Assembly (NCBI RefSeq): GCF_019097855.1
Contig: NZ_JAHRGL010000057.1
Span: 186,001 to 250,000, forward strand
Source: Geopseudomonas aromaticivorans
GTDB lineage: Bacteria; Pseudomonadota; Gammaproteobacteria; Pseudomonadales; Pseudomonadaceae
Length of the DNA: 64,000 nt
Direction: 5' to 3'
The translations under genes and the position numbers were made by a program. Within the stretch, counting starts at the first letter, position 1, and every line of letters starts with the position of its first letter. Under the pieces are notes generated by a model that was given only the letters and a program-made list of their open reading frames with translations, did no database searches and was not told where the DNA came from. Of this stretch, positions 10,334-21,296 are shown piece after piece.

Positions 10334-10825
10334 TCAGTAGACGTTCAGCCGGCGGCTGAACAAGCGCATGACGGTGAATACCCACGGCCACAGCAGGGCG
10401 CTGACCAGGGCGGGGAAGAGGAACAGCAGGGTCGGCGGACGGCTGCCGGCCAGGGTATTGAGCCACAGCTGGACCAGCTGGGTCAGGCCGAACACCACCA
10501 GCAACACCAGGCTCTGCTGCCAGACCGGGAACATGCGCAGGCGCTGGTGCAGCGACATCAGCATGAACACCAGCAGCGCCAGCACCAGCGCATTCTGGCC
10601 CAGCGGGGTGCCGTAGAGCACATCGGCGGCCAGGCCGAGCAGCCAGACGCGGGTCATGCCAACCCGCTGCGGCGCCGCCAGCGACCAGTAGCCCAGCATC
10701 AGCGCCAGCCACAGCGGTCGGCCGACCTGCATGAATTCGGGCATCGGCGCCACACTCAGCAGCAGGGCGACGATCAGGCTGAACCAGACGAACCAGCCAT
10801 TGCGGGGACGAGGAGCCACCACCAT
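10334..10825 (-). CDS. mreD: Rod shape-determining protein MreD
   Basis: MreD is an inner-membrane component of the elongasome that directs lateral cell-wall synthesis with MreB, MreC, RodA and PBP2. The 163-residue product is almost entirely hydrophobic, with about five membrane segments, and begins MVVAPRPRNGWFVWFSL, typical of Pseudomonas MreD. Its ATG overlaps the mreC TGA by one base (TGATG), so translation is coupled to mreC. The family is weakly conserved, and identification leans on hydrophobicity plus the invariant mreBCD order. Confidence 0.93.
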   Translation of the reverse strand: MVVAPRPRNGWFVWFSLIVALLLSVAPMPEFMQVGRPLWLALMLGYWSLAAPQRVGMTRVWLLGLAADVLYGTPLGQNALVLALLVFMLMSLHQRLRMFPVWQQSLVLLVVFGLTQLVQLWLNTLAGSRPPTLLFLFPALVSALLWPWVFTVMRLFSRRLNVY

Positions 10826-11808
10826 CAGCGAGCCTCCCTGCCGGCAGCCGGCGCCGGCGCCGGGGCCGGGGCGGGCGCGACTCTCGGGGCCGCGGGAGGC
10901 ACCTTGGCGGCAGCCGGAGCGGCCGGCGCTGCGGGCGTGGCGCCGGGAGCCGCCGCCCCGCCTGCCGAGCCGGTCGCCTCGCGATCGACCGCTTCCTGGG
11001 CCAGCGCCGCATCGACGGCGCGCTGCTCCGGGGTACGCTGATCGCTGAACACCAGCAGCAGGTAACGACTTCGGTTGAGCCGGGCGGTGGGCACGGCACG
11101 CACCACGGCAAACGGCTGACCGCTGTCGTGGATCACTTCCTTCACCGTCGCCACCGGGTAGCCGGCCGGGAAGCGCTGGCCGAGACCGGAGCTGACCAGC
11201 AGGTCGCCCTCCTTGATGTCAGCGGTGTCGGCGACATGGCGCAGCTCGAGGCGTTCCGGGTTGCCGGTGCCGATGGCAATGGCGCGCAGGCCGTTGCGGT
11301 TGACCTGCACGGGGATGCTGTGGGTACTGTCGGTGAGCAGCAGCACCCGCGCGGCATACGGCATCACCTCCACCACCTGGCCCATCAGGCCCAAGGCGTC
11401 GAGTACCGGCTGACCGAGGTACACGCCGTCCTTCTCGCCCTTGTCGATGAGAATGCGGTGGGTGAAGGGATTGGGATCGATGCCGATCAGCTCGCTGACC
11501 AGCACCTTGTCGTCAACCAGCGCCGCCGAGTTGAGCAGCTCGCGCAGGCGCACGTTCTGCTCGGTGAGAGTGGCCAGCTTCTGCAGGCGCCGCTGCAGCA
11601 GCAGCGCCTCGGCCTTGAGCTTCTCGTTCTCGGCCAGCAGTTCGTCACGACTGCTGAACTGCTGACTGACGCTCTCCCACAGATGCACCGGCCGCTCGGC
11701 CAGCCAGTAGAAGGGGGAGAGCACCTGAGCCAGATGGCTGCGCAACGGCTTGAGGACCTCGAAGCGGGCGTCGACCACCATCAGCGCGACCGAGAACACG
11801 GTCAGCAC
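10825..11808 (-). CDS. mreC: Rod shape-determining protein MreC
   Basis: MreC is a bitopic periplasmic protein linking MreB to the peptidoglycan synthases. A membrane segment is followed by a coiled coil (SSRDELLAENEKLKAEALLL) and the beta-barrel domains, then an Ala/Pro-rich tail of about 40 residues ending APAPAPAPAAGREAR. The coordinates use the first canonical start, GTG at 11808-11806. That start truncates the membrane segment (VLTVFSVALMVVD). The same frame continues upstream as IKPLFAKGPSLGVRLL before a TGA at 11862-11860, and its first sense codons offer no ATG, GTG or TTG. An ATC at 11856-11854 lies 4 bases after GGGGTGA and may be the real start. It is followed by mreD with a one-base overlap. 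Confidence 0.93.
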   Translation of the reverse strand: MLTVFSVALMVVDARFEVLKPLRSHLAQVLSPFYWLAERPVHLWESVSQQFSSRDELLAENEKLKAEALLLQRRLQKLATLTEQNVRLRELLNSAALVDDKVLVSELIGIDPNPFTHRILIDKGEKDGVYLGQPVLDALGLMGQVVEVMPYAARVLLLTDSTHSIPVQVNRNGLRAIAIGTGNPERLELRHVADTADIKEGDLLVSSGLGQRFPAGYPVATVKEVIHDSGQPFAVVRAVPTARLNRSRYLLLVFSDQRTPEQRAVDAALAQEAVDREATGSAGGAAAPGATPAAPAAPAAAKVPPAAPRVAPAPAPAPAPAAGREAR

Positions 11809-11887
11809 CAGCAGACGAACACCCAGCGAGGGTCCCTTGGCAAAAAGCGGTTTGATGGCTCACCCCGAGTCAGGTGCCGCTCCAGCC

Positions 11888-13078
<1,191 letters not shown>

Positions 13079-13138
13079 CCTTCGTTCCCCTGCCATCACC
13101 TGCCGGTCATTCGTCGCTTTTTCCGCTGGAGACACCCG

Positions 13139-13426
13139 ATGGCGCTCGAACGCTCCGACGTGGAAAAGATCGCCCACCTGGCCCGCCTGGGTCTGGACGA
13201 GGCGGAAATTCCGCGTACCACCGAGACCCTCAACAATATTCTTGGCCTGATCGACCAGATGCAGGCGGTCGATACCGACGGCATCGAGCCGCTGGCCCAT
13301 CCCCTGGAAGCCACCCAGCGCCTGCGCGCCGACGTGGTGAGCGAAACCAATCAGCGCGACGCCTACCAGGCCATCGCCCCGGCTGTGGAAAACGGCCTGT
13401 ATCTGGTTCCCAAGGTGATCGAGTGA
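13139..13426 (+). CDS. gatC: Asp-tRNA(Asn)/Glu-tRNA(Gln) amidotransferase subunit C
   Basis: GatC is the small clamp subunit of the GatCAB complex that converts misacylated Glu-tRNA(Gln) and/or Asp-tRNA(Asn) to the correct amide. The 95-residue product has the family pattern: [19 protein letters not shown] at the N-terminus, [19 protein letters not shown] in the middle, and [18 protein letters not shown] start at ATG 13139, preceded by GGAG; an upstream in-frame extension is not family sequence. It begins the gatCAB operon, with its TGA overlapping the gatA ATG by one base. Confidence 0.97.
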   Translation: MALERSDVEKIAHLARLGLDEAEIPRTTETLNNILGLIDQMQAVDTDGIEPLAHPLEATQRLRADVVSETNQRDAYQAIAPAVENGLYLVPKVIE

Positions 13427-14877
13427 TGCATCGACTGACTCTGGCGCAAATCGCCCGCGGCCTGGCCGCCAAGGACTTCTCCTCCACGGAGCTGACCGAC
13501 ACCCTGCTGGCGCGCATCGCCCAGCTCGACCCGCAACTGAACAGCTTCATCACCGTCACCGCCGAGCCGGCCCGCGCCCAGGCGGCGGCCGCCGATGCCC
13601 GCCGCGCAAGCGGCGAGAACGGCGCCCTGCTCGGCGCGCCGATCGCGCACAAGGACCTGTTCTGCACGAAGGATGTGCTGACCACCTGCGCCTCGAAGAT
13701 CCTGCACAACTTCAAGGCGCCCTACGACGCCACCGTGGTCGCCAAGCTGGCGAGCGCCGGCGCGGTCAGCCTCGGCAAGCTGAACATGGACGAGTTCGCC
13801 ATGGGCTCGGCCAACGAGTCCAGCCACTTCGGCGCGGTGAAGAACCCCTGGGACCTGTCCCGCGTACCGGGCGGTTCCTCCGGCGGTTCCGCCGCCGCCG
13901 TGGCGGCCGGGCTGATCCCGGCCGCCACCGGCACCGACACCGGCGGCTCGATCCGCCAGCCGGCGGCGCTGACCAACCTCACCGGCCTCAAGCCCACCTA
14001 CGGTCGCGTATCGCGATGGGGCATGATCGCCTACGCCTCCAGCCTCGACCAGGGCGGGCCGCTGGCGCGCACCGCCGAGGACTGCGCCCTGCTGCTCGGC
14101 GCCATGGCCGGTTTCGACGCCAAGGACTCCACCTGCGTCGACGCCCCGCTGGACGACTATCTGGCGGCGCTGAGCCAGCCGCTGGCCGGCCTGCGCATCG
14201 GCCTGCCCAGGGAATATTTCGGCGCCGGCCTCGACGCCCGCATCGCCGAGAAGGTGCTGGCGGTGGTCGAGGAGCTGAAGAAGCTCGGCGCCACGGTGAA
14301 AGAGATCAGCCTGCCGAACATACAGCACGCCATCCCGGCCTACTACGTGATCGCCCCGGCCGAGGCCAGCTCCAACCTGTCGCGCTTCGACGGCGTGCGC
14401 TTCGGCTATCGCTGCGAGAACCCGGTCAACCTCGAGGACCTGTACAAGCGCTCGCGCGGCGAGGGCTTCGGCGCGGAAGTGAAGCGCCGCATCATGGTCG
14501 GCACCTATGCACTGTCCGCCGGCTACTACGACGCCTACTACCTGAAGGCGCAGAAGATCCGCCGGCTGATCAAGAACGACTTCGTCGCCGCGTTCAACGA
14601 GGTCGACGTGATCCTCGGCCCGACCACGCCCAACCCGGCGTGGAAGCTCGGCGAAAAGAGCGGCGATCCGGTCTCCGCCTACCTGGAAGACATCTACACC
14701 ATCACCGCCAACCTCGCCGGCATCCCCGGCCTGTCCATGCCGGCCGGCTTCGTCGACGGCCTGCCGGTGGGCGTGCAGCTGCTGGCGCCGTACTTCCAGG
14801 AAGCGCGCCTACTCAACGTGGCACACCAGTACCAGCAGGTGAGCGACTGGCACACCCGCACCCCGGCCGGATTCTGA
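13426..14877 (+). CDS. gatA: Asp-tRNA(Asn)/Glu-tRNA(Gln) amidotransferase subunit A
   Basis: GatA is the amidase subunit that releases ammonia from glutamine. The 483-residue protein carries the amidase-signature triad: K76 in [11 protein letters not shown]151 in [12 protein letters not shown] and the nucleophile S175 in [11 protein letters not shown]. Start is ATG 13426, sharing its A with the gatC stop (TGATG); a GTG directly before it is not needed. It sits between gatC and gatB, and the three subunits should be made from one transcript. Confidence 0.98.
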   Translation: MHRLTLAQIARGLAAKDFSSTELTDTLLARIAQLDPQLNSFITVTAEPARAQAAAADARRASGENGALLGAPIAHKDLFCTKDVLTTCASKILHNFKAPYDATVVAKLASAGAVSLGKLNMDEFAMGSANESSHFGAVKNPWDLSRVPGGSSGGSAAAVAAGLIPAATGTDTGGSIRQPAALTNLTGLKPTYGRVSRWGMIAYASSLDQGGPLARTAEDCALLLGAMAGFDAKDSTCVDAPLDDYLAALSQPLAGLRIGLPREYFGAGLDARIAEKVLAVVEELKKLGATVKEISLPNIQHAIPAYYVIAPAEASSNLSRFDGVRFGYRCENPVNLEDLYKRSRGEGFGAEVKRRIMVGTYALSAGYYDAYYLKAQKIRRLIKNDFVAAFNEVDVILGPTTPNPAWKLGEKSGDPVSAYLEDIYTITANLAGIPGLSMPAGFVDGLPVGVQLLAPYFQEARLLNVAHQYQQVSDWHTRTPAGF

Positions 14878-14888
14878 GGACGACACAC

Positions 14889-16337
14889 ATGCAATGGGAA
14901 ACCGTGATCGGGCTGGAAATCCACGCCCAGCTCAGCACCCAATCGAAGATCTTCTCCGGCAGCGCCACTACCTTCGGCGCCGAGCCGAACACCCAGGCCA
15001 GCCTGGTCGACCTCGGCATGCCCGGCACCCTGCCGGTGCTCAATGAAGAGGCGGTGCGCATGGCGGTGAAGTTCGGCCTGGCGATCGACGCCGAGCTGGG
15101 CCGCACCAACGTGTTCGCGCGCAAGAACTACTTCTACCCCGACCTGCCCAAGGGCTACCAGACCAGCCAGATGGACCACCCGGTGGTCGGCAAGGGCTTC
15201 CTCGACATCACCCTGGAAGACGGCACGGTCAAGCGCATCGGCATCACCCGCGCGCACCTGGAAGAGGACGCCGGCAAGAGCCTGCACGAAGACTTTCACG
15301 GCATGAGCGGCATCGACCTCAACCGCGCCGGCACCCCGCTGCTGGAGATCGTTTCCGAGCCGGACATCCGCTCGGCCAAGGAGGCGGTCGCCTACGTCAA
15401 GGCCATCCATGCGCTGGTGCGTTATCTGGGCATCTGTGACGGCAACATGGCTGAGGGCTCGCTGCGCTGCGACTGCAACGTGTCGGTGCGCCCCAAGGGC
15501 CAGACCGAGTTCGGTACCCGCGCCGAGATCAAGAACGTCAACTCGTTCCGCTTCATCGAGAAGGCGATCAACCACGAGGTGCAGCGGCAGATCGAGCTGA
15601 TCGAGGATGGCGGCAAGGTGGTGCAGGAAACCCGCCTGTACGACCCGAACAAGGACGAAACGCGCTCGATGCGCAGCAAGGAAGAAGCCAACGACTATCG
15701 CTACTTCCCCTGCCCCGACCTGCTGCCGGTGGTGCTGGAGGACGACTTCATCGAGGCCGTGCGTGCCAGCCTGCCGGAACTGCCCAACGAGAAACGCGCG
15801 CGCTTCGAGAGCGAACATGGCCTGTCCGCCTACGACGCCAGCGTGCTGTCGGCCAGCCGCGAGCTGGCCGACTACTTCGAGCAGGTCCAGCAGGTCTGCG
15901 GCGACGCCAAGCTGGCGGCCAACTGGGTGATGGGCGAGCTGTCCAGCCTGCTCAACAAGGACAACCTGGAAATCGAGCAGTCGCCGGTCTCCGCCGCCCA
16001 GTTGGGCGGGATGATCCTGCGCATCAAGGACAACACCATCAGCGGCAAGATCGCCAAGATGGTGTTCGAGGCGCTGGCCGCCGGCGAAGGCGCCAGTGCC
16101 GACGAGGTGATCGAGAAGAAGGGCCTCAAGCAGGTTACCGACTCGGGCGCCATCGAGGCCATGCTGGATGAGGTGCTGGCCGCCAACGCCGGTCAGGTCG
16201 AGCAGTACCGCGCCAGCGACGAAGCCAAGCGCGCCAAGATGTTCGGCTTCTTCGTCGGCCAGGCGATGAAGGCCTCGAAGGGCAAGGCCAACCCCGGCCA
16301 GGTCAACGAGCTGCTGAAGAAGAAGCTCGAAGGCTGA
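14889..16337 (+). CDS. gatB: Asp-tRNA(Asn)/Glu-tRNA(Gln) amidotransferase subunit B
   Basis: GatB binds the misacylated tRNA and carries out its phosphorylation and transamidation. The 482-residue product begins [20 protein letters not shown], the conserved GatB start, has the cradle-domain motifs [12 protein letters not shown]-like ([14 protein letters not shown]) and [13 protein letters not shown], and ends in the YqeY-like tail ([17 protein letters not shown]). It begins 11 bases after gatA. A GC-rich hairpin follows the stop codon within ten bases. Confidence 0.98.
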   Translation: MQWETVIGLEIHAQLSTQSKIFSGSATTFGAEPNTQASLVDLGMPGTLPVLNEEAVRMAVKFGLAIDAELGRTNVFARKNYFYPDLPKGYQTSQMDHPVVGKGFLDITLEDGTVKRIGITRAHLEEDAGKSLHEDFHGMSGIDLNRAGTPLLEIVSEPDIRSAKEAVAYVKAIHALVRYLGICDGNMAEGSLRCDCNVSVRPKGQTEFGTRAEIKNVNSFRFIEKAINHEVQRQIELIEDGGKVVQETRLYDPNKDETRSMRSKEEANDYRYFPCPDLLPVVLEDDFIEAVRASLPELPNEKRARFESEHGLSAYDASVLSASRELADYFEQVQQVCGDAKLAANWVMGELSSLLNKDNLEIEQSPVSAAQLGGMILRIKDNTISGKIAKMVFEALAAGEGASADEVIEKKGLKQVTDSGAIEAMLDEVLAANAGQVEQYRASDEAKRAKMFGFFVGQAMKASKGKANPGQVNELLKKKLEG

Positions 16338-16343
16338 GCCAAC

Positions 16344-16363
16344 GGGCAACCTCCGGGTTGCCC
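16344..16363 (+). terminator. Hairpin after gatB
   Basis: A perfect 8-bp stem, GGGCAACC/GGTTGCCC with a TCCG loop, starts 7 bases after the gatB stop. It has no T-run, so it may be a weak terminator or an mRNA-end stabiliser. Confidence 0.5.
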
Positions 16364-16498
16364 TCGCAAGCGCCCGGCCAGGCATGGCCGGGCCGGAGCT
16401 GCCGACAGGTACGATGTCGCGGCACGGATGTCCGCTCCACCCCGAAACTCCCCCGCCGCCGGATTCACCCGGCGGCGGATTTTCCGGAGCCCCGACAC

Positions 16499-16873
16499 AT
16501 GCGCCGAGCACTGCCCACCCTCCTCCTCGTCCTGCTGGCCGGCTGTGCCAGCCGCGACCAGGCCCCCGCCCCCGGCGACTACCGCGCCGAAGGGCAGGCC
16601 TCGTACTACAGCAGCCGCCACCATGGCCGGCGCACCGCCAGCGGCGAACGCTTCAACATGCACGCACTGACCGCTGCCCATCGCAGCCTGCCGTTCGGCA
16701 GCCAGGTCAAGGTCACCAATCTGAACAACCAGCGCAGCGTGGTGGTGCGCATCAACGACCGCGGCCCCTACGCCCACGGGCGGATCATCGATGTCTCGCG
16801 CAAGGCGGCCGAACGCCTGGGCATGCTGGGCAGCGGCGTGACGCAGGTACGCCTGGAGCGCCTGCCCGACTGA
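16499..16873 (+). CDS. Short RlpA-like septal-ring lipoprotein
   Basis: This 124-residue lipoprotein has a signal ending in LLLVLLAGC (lipobox Cys16), then one double-psi beta-barrel domain with [35 protein letters not shown] and [15 protein letters not shown], the RlpA signature. RlpA proteins cleave naked glycan strands at the septum. It lacks the C-terminal SPOR domain and the long linker of full-length RlpA, so it is a minimal paralogue. The start is ATG 16499 with GGAG upstream; in-frame codons before it do not look like a signal peptide. It stands alone between gatB and the antiporter gene. Confidence 0.88.
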   Translation: MRRALPTLLLVLLAGCASRDQAPAPGDYRAEGQASYYSSRHHGRRTASGERFNMHALTAAHRSLPFGSQVKVTNLNNQRSVVVRINDRGPYAHGRIIDVSRKAAERLGMLGSGVTQVRLERLPD

Positions 16874-16975
16874 ACCGGCAACGCAGCACGCGGTAACAAT
16901 CGGCGCTGACCCGGGGCTGGCAGCGCGGTGGCAAAACGCTAAGCTGGCGCAAAACTTGTCCAGAGCATCCCCGCC

Positions 16976-18061
16976 ATGACCCTGATGACCTTCGTCCAGC
17001 TGCTCGCCGGCCTGATCCTGCTGGTCGCCGGCGCCGAAGTACTGGTACGCGGCGCCGCGCGCCTGGCCGCCCAGTTCGGCATTCCTCCGCTGATCATCGG
17101 CCTGACCGTGGTCGCCTTCGGCACCAGCGCCCCGGAAATGGCAGTCAGCGTGCAGTCGGCCTTCGCCGGCCAGGGCGACATCGCCGTCGGCAACGTGGTC
17201 GGCAGCAACATCTTCAACGTACTGTTCATCCTCGGCCTGTCGGCGCTGATCACGCCGATGCTGGTATCGCGCCAGCTGATCCGCTTCGACGTGCCGATCA
17301 TGATCGGCGCCAGCCTGCTGGCCTGGTTCCTGGCCATGGACCAGCACTATGGACGTCTCGATGGCGTGCTGCTGTTCGGCGGCGTGCTGGCCTACACCGG
17401 CTTCCTGATCGTCGGCAGCCTGCGCGCGCGCAACCACGGCGCCAGCGAGGAGTTCGAGGATGAATACGGCCTCCAGGCGCCGGCCGGGCGCTTCGCCAGC
17501 CTCAGGCACTTGGCGTTCATCGCCGTCGGCCTGGCCCTGCTGGTGTACGGCTCCGGGCTGCTGGTGGACGGCGCGGTGAGCCTGGCCAAGGCGCTGGGCC
17601 TGTCGGAACTGGTGATCGGCCTGACCATCATCGCCGCCGGCACCTCGCTGCCGGAGGTGGCCACCTCGGTGATCGCTGCCCTCAAGGGCGAACGCGACAT
17701 CGCCGTGGGCAACGTGGTTGGCAGCAACATCTTCAACCTGCTGGCCGTGCTCGGCCTGGCCTCGCTGGTGTCGCCGACGCCGCTCGGCGTGTCGGCCAAC
17801 GCCATCGCCTTCGACTACCCGGTGATGATCGCCGTGGCCATGGCCTGCCTGCCGGTGTTCTTCGCCGGCTACTGCATCCGCCGCTGGGAAGGCGCGCTGT
17901 TCTTCGCCTACTACCTGATCTACACCGCCTGGCTGGTGATGCACAGCACCGATGCGCCGGGCCTGGCGATGTTCAGCCAAGCGATGGCCTGGTTCGTCTT
18001 GCCGCTGACGCTCGTCACCCTGCTGGTGATCGGCGGGAGGGCATGGCAACAGCAGCGCTAG
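16976..18061 (+). CDS. Calcium/sodium antiporter (CaCA family, YrbG-like)
   Basis: This 361-residue inner-membrane protein has about ten membrane segments in two homologous halves. Each half contains the ion-binding alpha repeat of the CaCA superfamily: GTSAPEMAVS...GNVVGSNIFN near residues 43-82 and GTSLPEVATS...GNVVGSNIFN near residues 222-256. The E in SAPE/SLPE and the N/D pattern are the cation ligands. The family exchanges Ca2+ for Na+ or K+; substrate choice here is inferred. The ORF opens at ATG 16976 about 100 bases after the RlpA-like gene and converges on the AEC gene after a 53-base gap. Confidence 0.93.
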   Translation: MTLMTFVQLLAGLILLVAGAEVLVRGAARLAAQFGIPPLIIGLTVVAFGTSAPEMAVSVQSAFAGQGDIAVGNVVGSNIFNVLFILGLSALITPMLVSRQLIRFDVPIMIGASLLAWFLAMDQHYGRLDGVLLFGGVLAYTGFLIVGSLRARNHGASEEFEDEYGLQAPAGRFASLRHLAFIAVGLALLVYGSGLLVDGAVSLAKALGLSELVIGLTIIAAGTSLPEVATSVIAALKGERDIAVGNVVGSNIFNLLAVLGLASLVSPTPLGVSANAIAFDYPVMIAVAMACLPVFFAGYCIRRWEGALFFAYYLIYTAWLVMHSTDAPGLAMFSQAMAWFVLPLTLVTLLVIGGRAWQQQR

Positions 18062-18114
18062 CCAGCGCCCTCCCTGCCGGGTGCGTCATGCGCACCCCAG
18101 CGGCACCATCGTCC

Positions 18115-19056
18115 TCAGATCCAGCCCAGCGCGGCCAATACGAACAGGCCGAGGTTGATGCTCAACACCGCGCCCAGCGTGGTCAGCACGATGATCGACG
18201 CCGCCAGCTGGTGATTAGCGCCCACCGCACGGGCCATGACGAAGCTCGCCGCGGCTGTCGGGCTGGCGAAGTAGAGGAACAGGATGCCCAGCTCGCGTCC
18301 GCTGAAGCCGCACAGCCAGGCGCCGAGGGTACACAGCAGCGGCAGCCAGACCAGCTTGAACAGGCTGGAGCCCAGCGCCAGCGCGCTGCCCTCGCGAATC
18401 GAGGCCAACGACAGGGTGCCGCCGATGCAGATCAGTGCCAGCGGCAGGGTCATCTGCGCGAAGTAGCCGCCGGAGGTCAGCAGCCAGTGCGGCAGGGCTA
18501 TCTCGAACCCGGCCAGCGGCAGCGCCGCCAGCACGCTGATGATCAGCGGATTGCTCAACACGCCCTTAAGCAAACTCCAGGGGTCGGACTTGACGCCCGG
18601 ACTGTAGAGCGCCAGCACGATCACCGACAGCACGTTGTAGGAGAGGATCACCACCCCGGCCAGCACGCTGCCGAGCGACAGGCCGTAATCGCCGTAGAGG
18701 CTGGCGGCCAGGGCCAGGCCGACGATCCCGCAGTTGCCGCGAAAGCCCCCCTGAGTGAACACCCCGCGTTCGGCATACGGCACGCGCCACACCGCCCAGC
18801 CCCAGACCAGCAGGAAACTGCCCAAGGTCGCCAGGACGAAATAGCCGAGCAATACGGGCTGCAGGGCCGTGGACAGGTCGGCGCGGAGGATGCCGAGAAA
18901 CAGCAGGGTCGGCATGGTGGCTTTGAACACCAGCGCCGAGGCGGTATTGATGAAGGCGTCGTCGATCCAGCCAAGGCGCTTGAGCAGCACACCGAGAAAC
19001 AGCATGGCGAACACCGGCGCGGTGACGCCGAGGGTTGCGTGGAACTGGGCAAGCAT
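18115..19056 (-). CDS. AEC-family transporter (auxin efflux carrier type)
   Basis: This 313-residue protein shows about ten hydrophobic segments and the AEC/BASS-like layout: TLGVTAPVFAMLFLGVLLKRLGWID at the N-terminus (a cytosolic positive loop after helix 1), a central loop with PGVKSDPWSLLKGVLSNPLI, and a C-terminal GRELGILFLYFASPTAAASFVMA segment. Bacterial AEC proteins export or import small organic acids such as malate or malonate. The substrate cannot be assigned here. The gene appears monocistronic. Confidence 0.88.
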   Translation of the reverse strand: MLAQFHATLGVTAPVFAMLFLGVLLKRLGWIDDAFINTASALVFKATMPTLLFLGILRADLSTALQPVLLGYFVLATLGSFLLVWGWAVWRVPYAERGVFTQGGFRGNCGIVGLALAASLYGDYGLSLGSVLAGVVILSYNVLSVIVLALYSPGVKSDPWSLLKGVLSNPLIISVLAALPLAGFEIALPHWLLTSGGYFAQMTLPLALICIGGTLSLASIREGSALALGSSLFKLVWLPLLCTLGAWLCGFSGRELGILFLYFASPTAAASFVMARAVGANHQLAASIIVLTTLGAVLSINLGLFVLAALGWI

Positions 19057-19282
19057 GGGGGCATCCGGATGGCGCGAGAGGACGCCATCTTAACAGGCAC
19101 TGCCGGACGATTTGCTTGGCCAGCGCCAGCAGGGCGCCGCTTCGGCTAGCGGCTAGCGGCTAGAGCGCCGCGCCGGCAGGAGGCCGTGCACTGGCGAGCC
19201 GGCACGGCGCCAAGGCATCACCCGCAGGCTGGGCGCGGCGGCTGGGTGCCGTCCGCCACCGCCCCCCATCAGCGCATCTGGC

Positions 19283-19843
19283 TCAGCGCCGCACCGGGCG
19301 CTTCTGCAGTTTGCGCTGCAGGGTGCGCCGGTGCATGCCCAGGGCGCGGGCGGTGGCGGAGATGTTGCCGTCGTGCTCGGTCAGCACGCGCTGGATGTGC
19401 TCCCACTGCAGGCGATCCACCGACATCGGATTGTCCGGCACCAGGCTGTCGAGGTCGGCATGCTCGGAGAGCAGCGCCGCCAGCACGTCGTCGGCGTCCG
19501 CCGGCTTGCACAGGTAGTTGCAGGCACCGCGCTTGATCGCCTCCACGGCGGTGGCGATGCTCGAGTAGCCGGTGAGGATCACCACGCGCATCTCGGCGTC
19601 CAGCTCCAGCAGCTTGGGCAGCAGGACCAGGCCGGAGTCGCCGTCCATCTTCAGGTCCAGCACTGCATAGTCGGGGATGTCGCGTTCGGCCAGCAGCAAC
19701 CCCTCTTCCGCCGAGTTGGCCACCGACACGCGCAGGCCGCGCCGGCTCATGGCGCGCGCCAGCACGCGGGTGAAGGTCTCGTCGTCGTCCACCAGCAGCA
19801 GATGCGGCTGTTCTTCCGTATCGAACAGGGCTTCTTCGCTCAT
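19283..19843 (-). CDS. roxR: Redox response regulator RoxR (RegA/PrrA type)
   Basis: This 186-residue response regulator has a receiver domain (VDDDETFTRVL; phosphoacceptor D63 in AVLDLKMDGDSG) and a C-terminal Fis-type helix-turn-helix (DGNISATARALGMHRRTLQRKL). This is the RegA/PrrA/RoxR architecture. In P. aeruginosa, RoxSR governs the cyanide-insensitive oxidase and other respiratory genes. It lies 28 bases downstream of the sensor gene roxS and shares its transcript. The C-terminus ends directly after the recognition helix (KLQKRPVRR). Confidence 0.94.
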   Translation of the reverse strand: MSEEALFDTEEQPHLLLVDDDETFTRVLARAMSRRGLRVSVANSAEEGLLLAERDIPDYAVLDLKMDGDSGLVLLPKLLELDAEMRVVILTGYSSIATAVEAIKRGACNYLCKPADADDVLAALLSEHADLDSLVPDNPMSVDRLQWEHIQRVLTEHDGNISATARALGMHRRTLQRKLQKRPVRR

Positions 19844-19871
19844 TTCATTCCTCGCAGGGCAGGATCGGCGT

Positions 19872-21128
19872 TCAGGCGACGCCGTAATTGCGCGGCAGTC
19901 GCAACTCGGTCAGCGTGCCGCCCTCTTCGTGGTTGTAGAGCTTCACTGTACCACCGACGCGGGTCACGCTGGCTTGGCTGAGGAACAGGCCGAGACCGAA
20001 GCCCTTGCCCTTGGTGGTGAAGAACGGCTTGCCGAGCTGCTCGGCGATCGCCAGCGGTACGCCGACGCCATGGTCGCGAATGCTCAGGCAGATCTCCCGC
20101 GCATCCCAGTCCAGGCGGATGTCGAGCTGGTCCGGACAGGCATCCGCGGCATTGTTCAGCAGGTTGAGCAGCGCCTGGCTGAGGTCGGTCGGCGGCATCA
20201 GCCGCGGCGGCGTGCCGACCCCCACGCACTGGTAGCGATAGGTCGCCTCCGGACGCATCAGGTGCCAGCGCTGCAGCACCGCCTCCAGCCATTCGCGGGC
20301 GGTCTGTTCGCTGACCGACTGGCGGCGCTCGGCCTCGGCCGCGCGCACCAGCTGCTGCAGCGTCTCCTTGCACAGCTTGACCTGCTCCTGCAGCAGGGCC
20401 AGGTCCTCCTGCAGCGCCGGCTGGTCGCGGTTTTCCTGGCGCAGCTCCTTGAGCAGCACGCTCATGGTCGACAGCGGCGTACCCAGCTCATGGGCCGCGC
20501 CGGCGGCCTGGGTGGCCACGGCCAGCAGCTGCTGATCGCGCATGCCCTCCTCGCGGCGCTGGGCGCGCAACTGCTCCTGGCGACGCAGCTCCTCGGCCAT
20601 CTTGGCGACGAAGAAAGTCACCAGCGCCGCCGCCAGGGCAAAGCTCAGCCACATGCCATAGACCAGCAGGCTTTCCTGCGGCCCGGCCGGCAGATCCAGC
20701 GGATGCGACCAGACCAGCAGCAGGGTGTAGCTGGCCAGCGCCAGCCCCGCCAGGGTCAGGGTATGCAGCCAGGGCAGGGTCGCTGCGGCGATGGTCAGCG
20801 GCACCAGATAGTAGGAGACGAAGGGATTGCTCGAGCCGCCGGTGTAGTACAGCAGCACGCTGTGGATGACCAGGTCGCAGCCCAGCTGCACCGCATACTC
20901 CAGCTCGGTGACCGGCCAGGAGGCGCGCAGGCGCAACGCCGTGAAGATGCTGAGCAGCCCGGAGACGCCGAGGGTGATGCCCAGCTCGGTCCACGGCAGA
21001 GGCAGGCGGTCGGACCACCAGGCGAAGCCCACCGAACCGGCCTGGGCAGCCAGCACGAGCAGACGGATAAGGACCAGCCGGCCGAGGTTCTGCAGGCTGG
21101 CGGAGAGTAACTGGACGGGTGCTTGCAT
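19872..21128 (-). CDS. roxS: Redox sensor histidine kinase RoxS (RegB/PrrB type)
   Basis: This 418-residue membrane kinase has six N-terminal hydrophobic segments (about residues 15-175), a quinone-sensing motif GGSSNPF at 97-103 in the third-fourth helix region as in RegB, a phospho-acceptor H213 in AAHELGTPLS, and an ATPase domain with NAADACPDQ and GKGFGLGLFLS. I chose ATG 21128-21126 (MQAPVQLLSASLQ); upstream in-frame sequence is not kinase-like. It is upstream of roxR and divergent from the SIMPL-domain gene. Confidence 0.94.
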   Translation of the reverse strand: MQAPVQLLSASLQNLGRLVLIRLLVLAAQAGSVGFAWWSDRLPLPWTELGITLGVSGLLSIFTALRLRASWPVTELEYAVQLGCDLVIHSVLLYYTGGSSNPFVSYYLVPLTIAAATLPWLHTLTLAGLALASYTLLLVWSHPLDLPAGPQESLLVYGMWLSFALAAALVTFFVAKMAEELRRQEQLRAQRREEGMRDQQLLAVATQAAGAAHELGTPLSTMSVLLKELRQENRDQPALQEDLALLQEQVKLCKETLQQLVRAAEAERRQSVSEQTAREWLEAVLQRWHLMRPEATYRYQCVGVGTPPRLMPPTDLSQALLNLLNNAADACPDQLDIRLDWDAREICLSIRDHGVGVPLAIAEQLGKPFFTTKGKGFGLGLFLSQASVTRVGGTVKLYNHEEGGTLTELRLPRNYGVA

Positions 21129-21296
21129 AAGTGATTCCGAGGACCGGGGAAAAGTATAACCAGTGCCCGGGGGTGGATGCTGCGGCAAATACGCGCGCTG
21201 CCCTGCGCCACGGAACCCAGGCCGCCGACTCCGGTCCACCGCTGCATGGCCGGCTATCCTTGTCGGCAATGCCTCAGCCCCCGACAGGAGTCCCCC

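Noticed and set aside
19143-19163. Three tandem CGGCTAG units upstream of the AEC gene
   Set aside because: Too short and low in information to call a functional repeat; possible slippage product.
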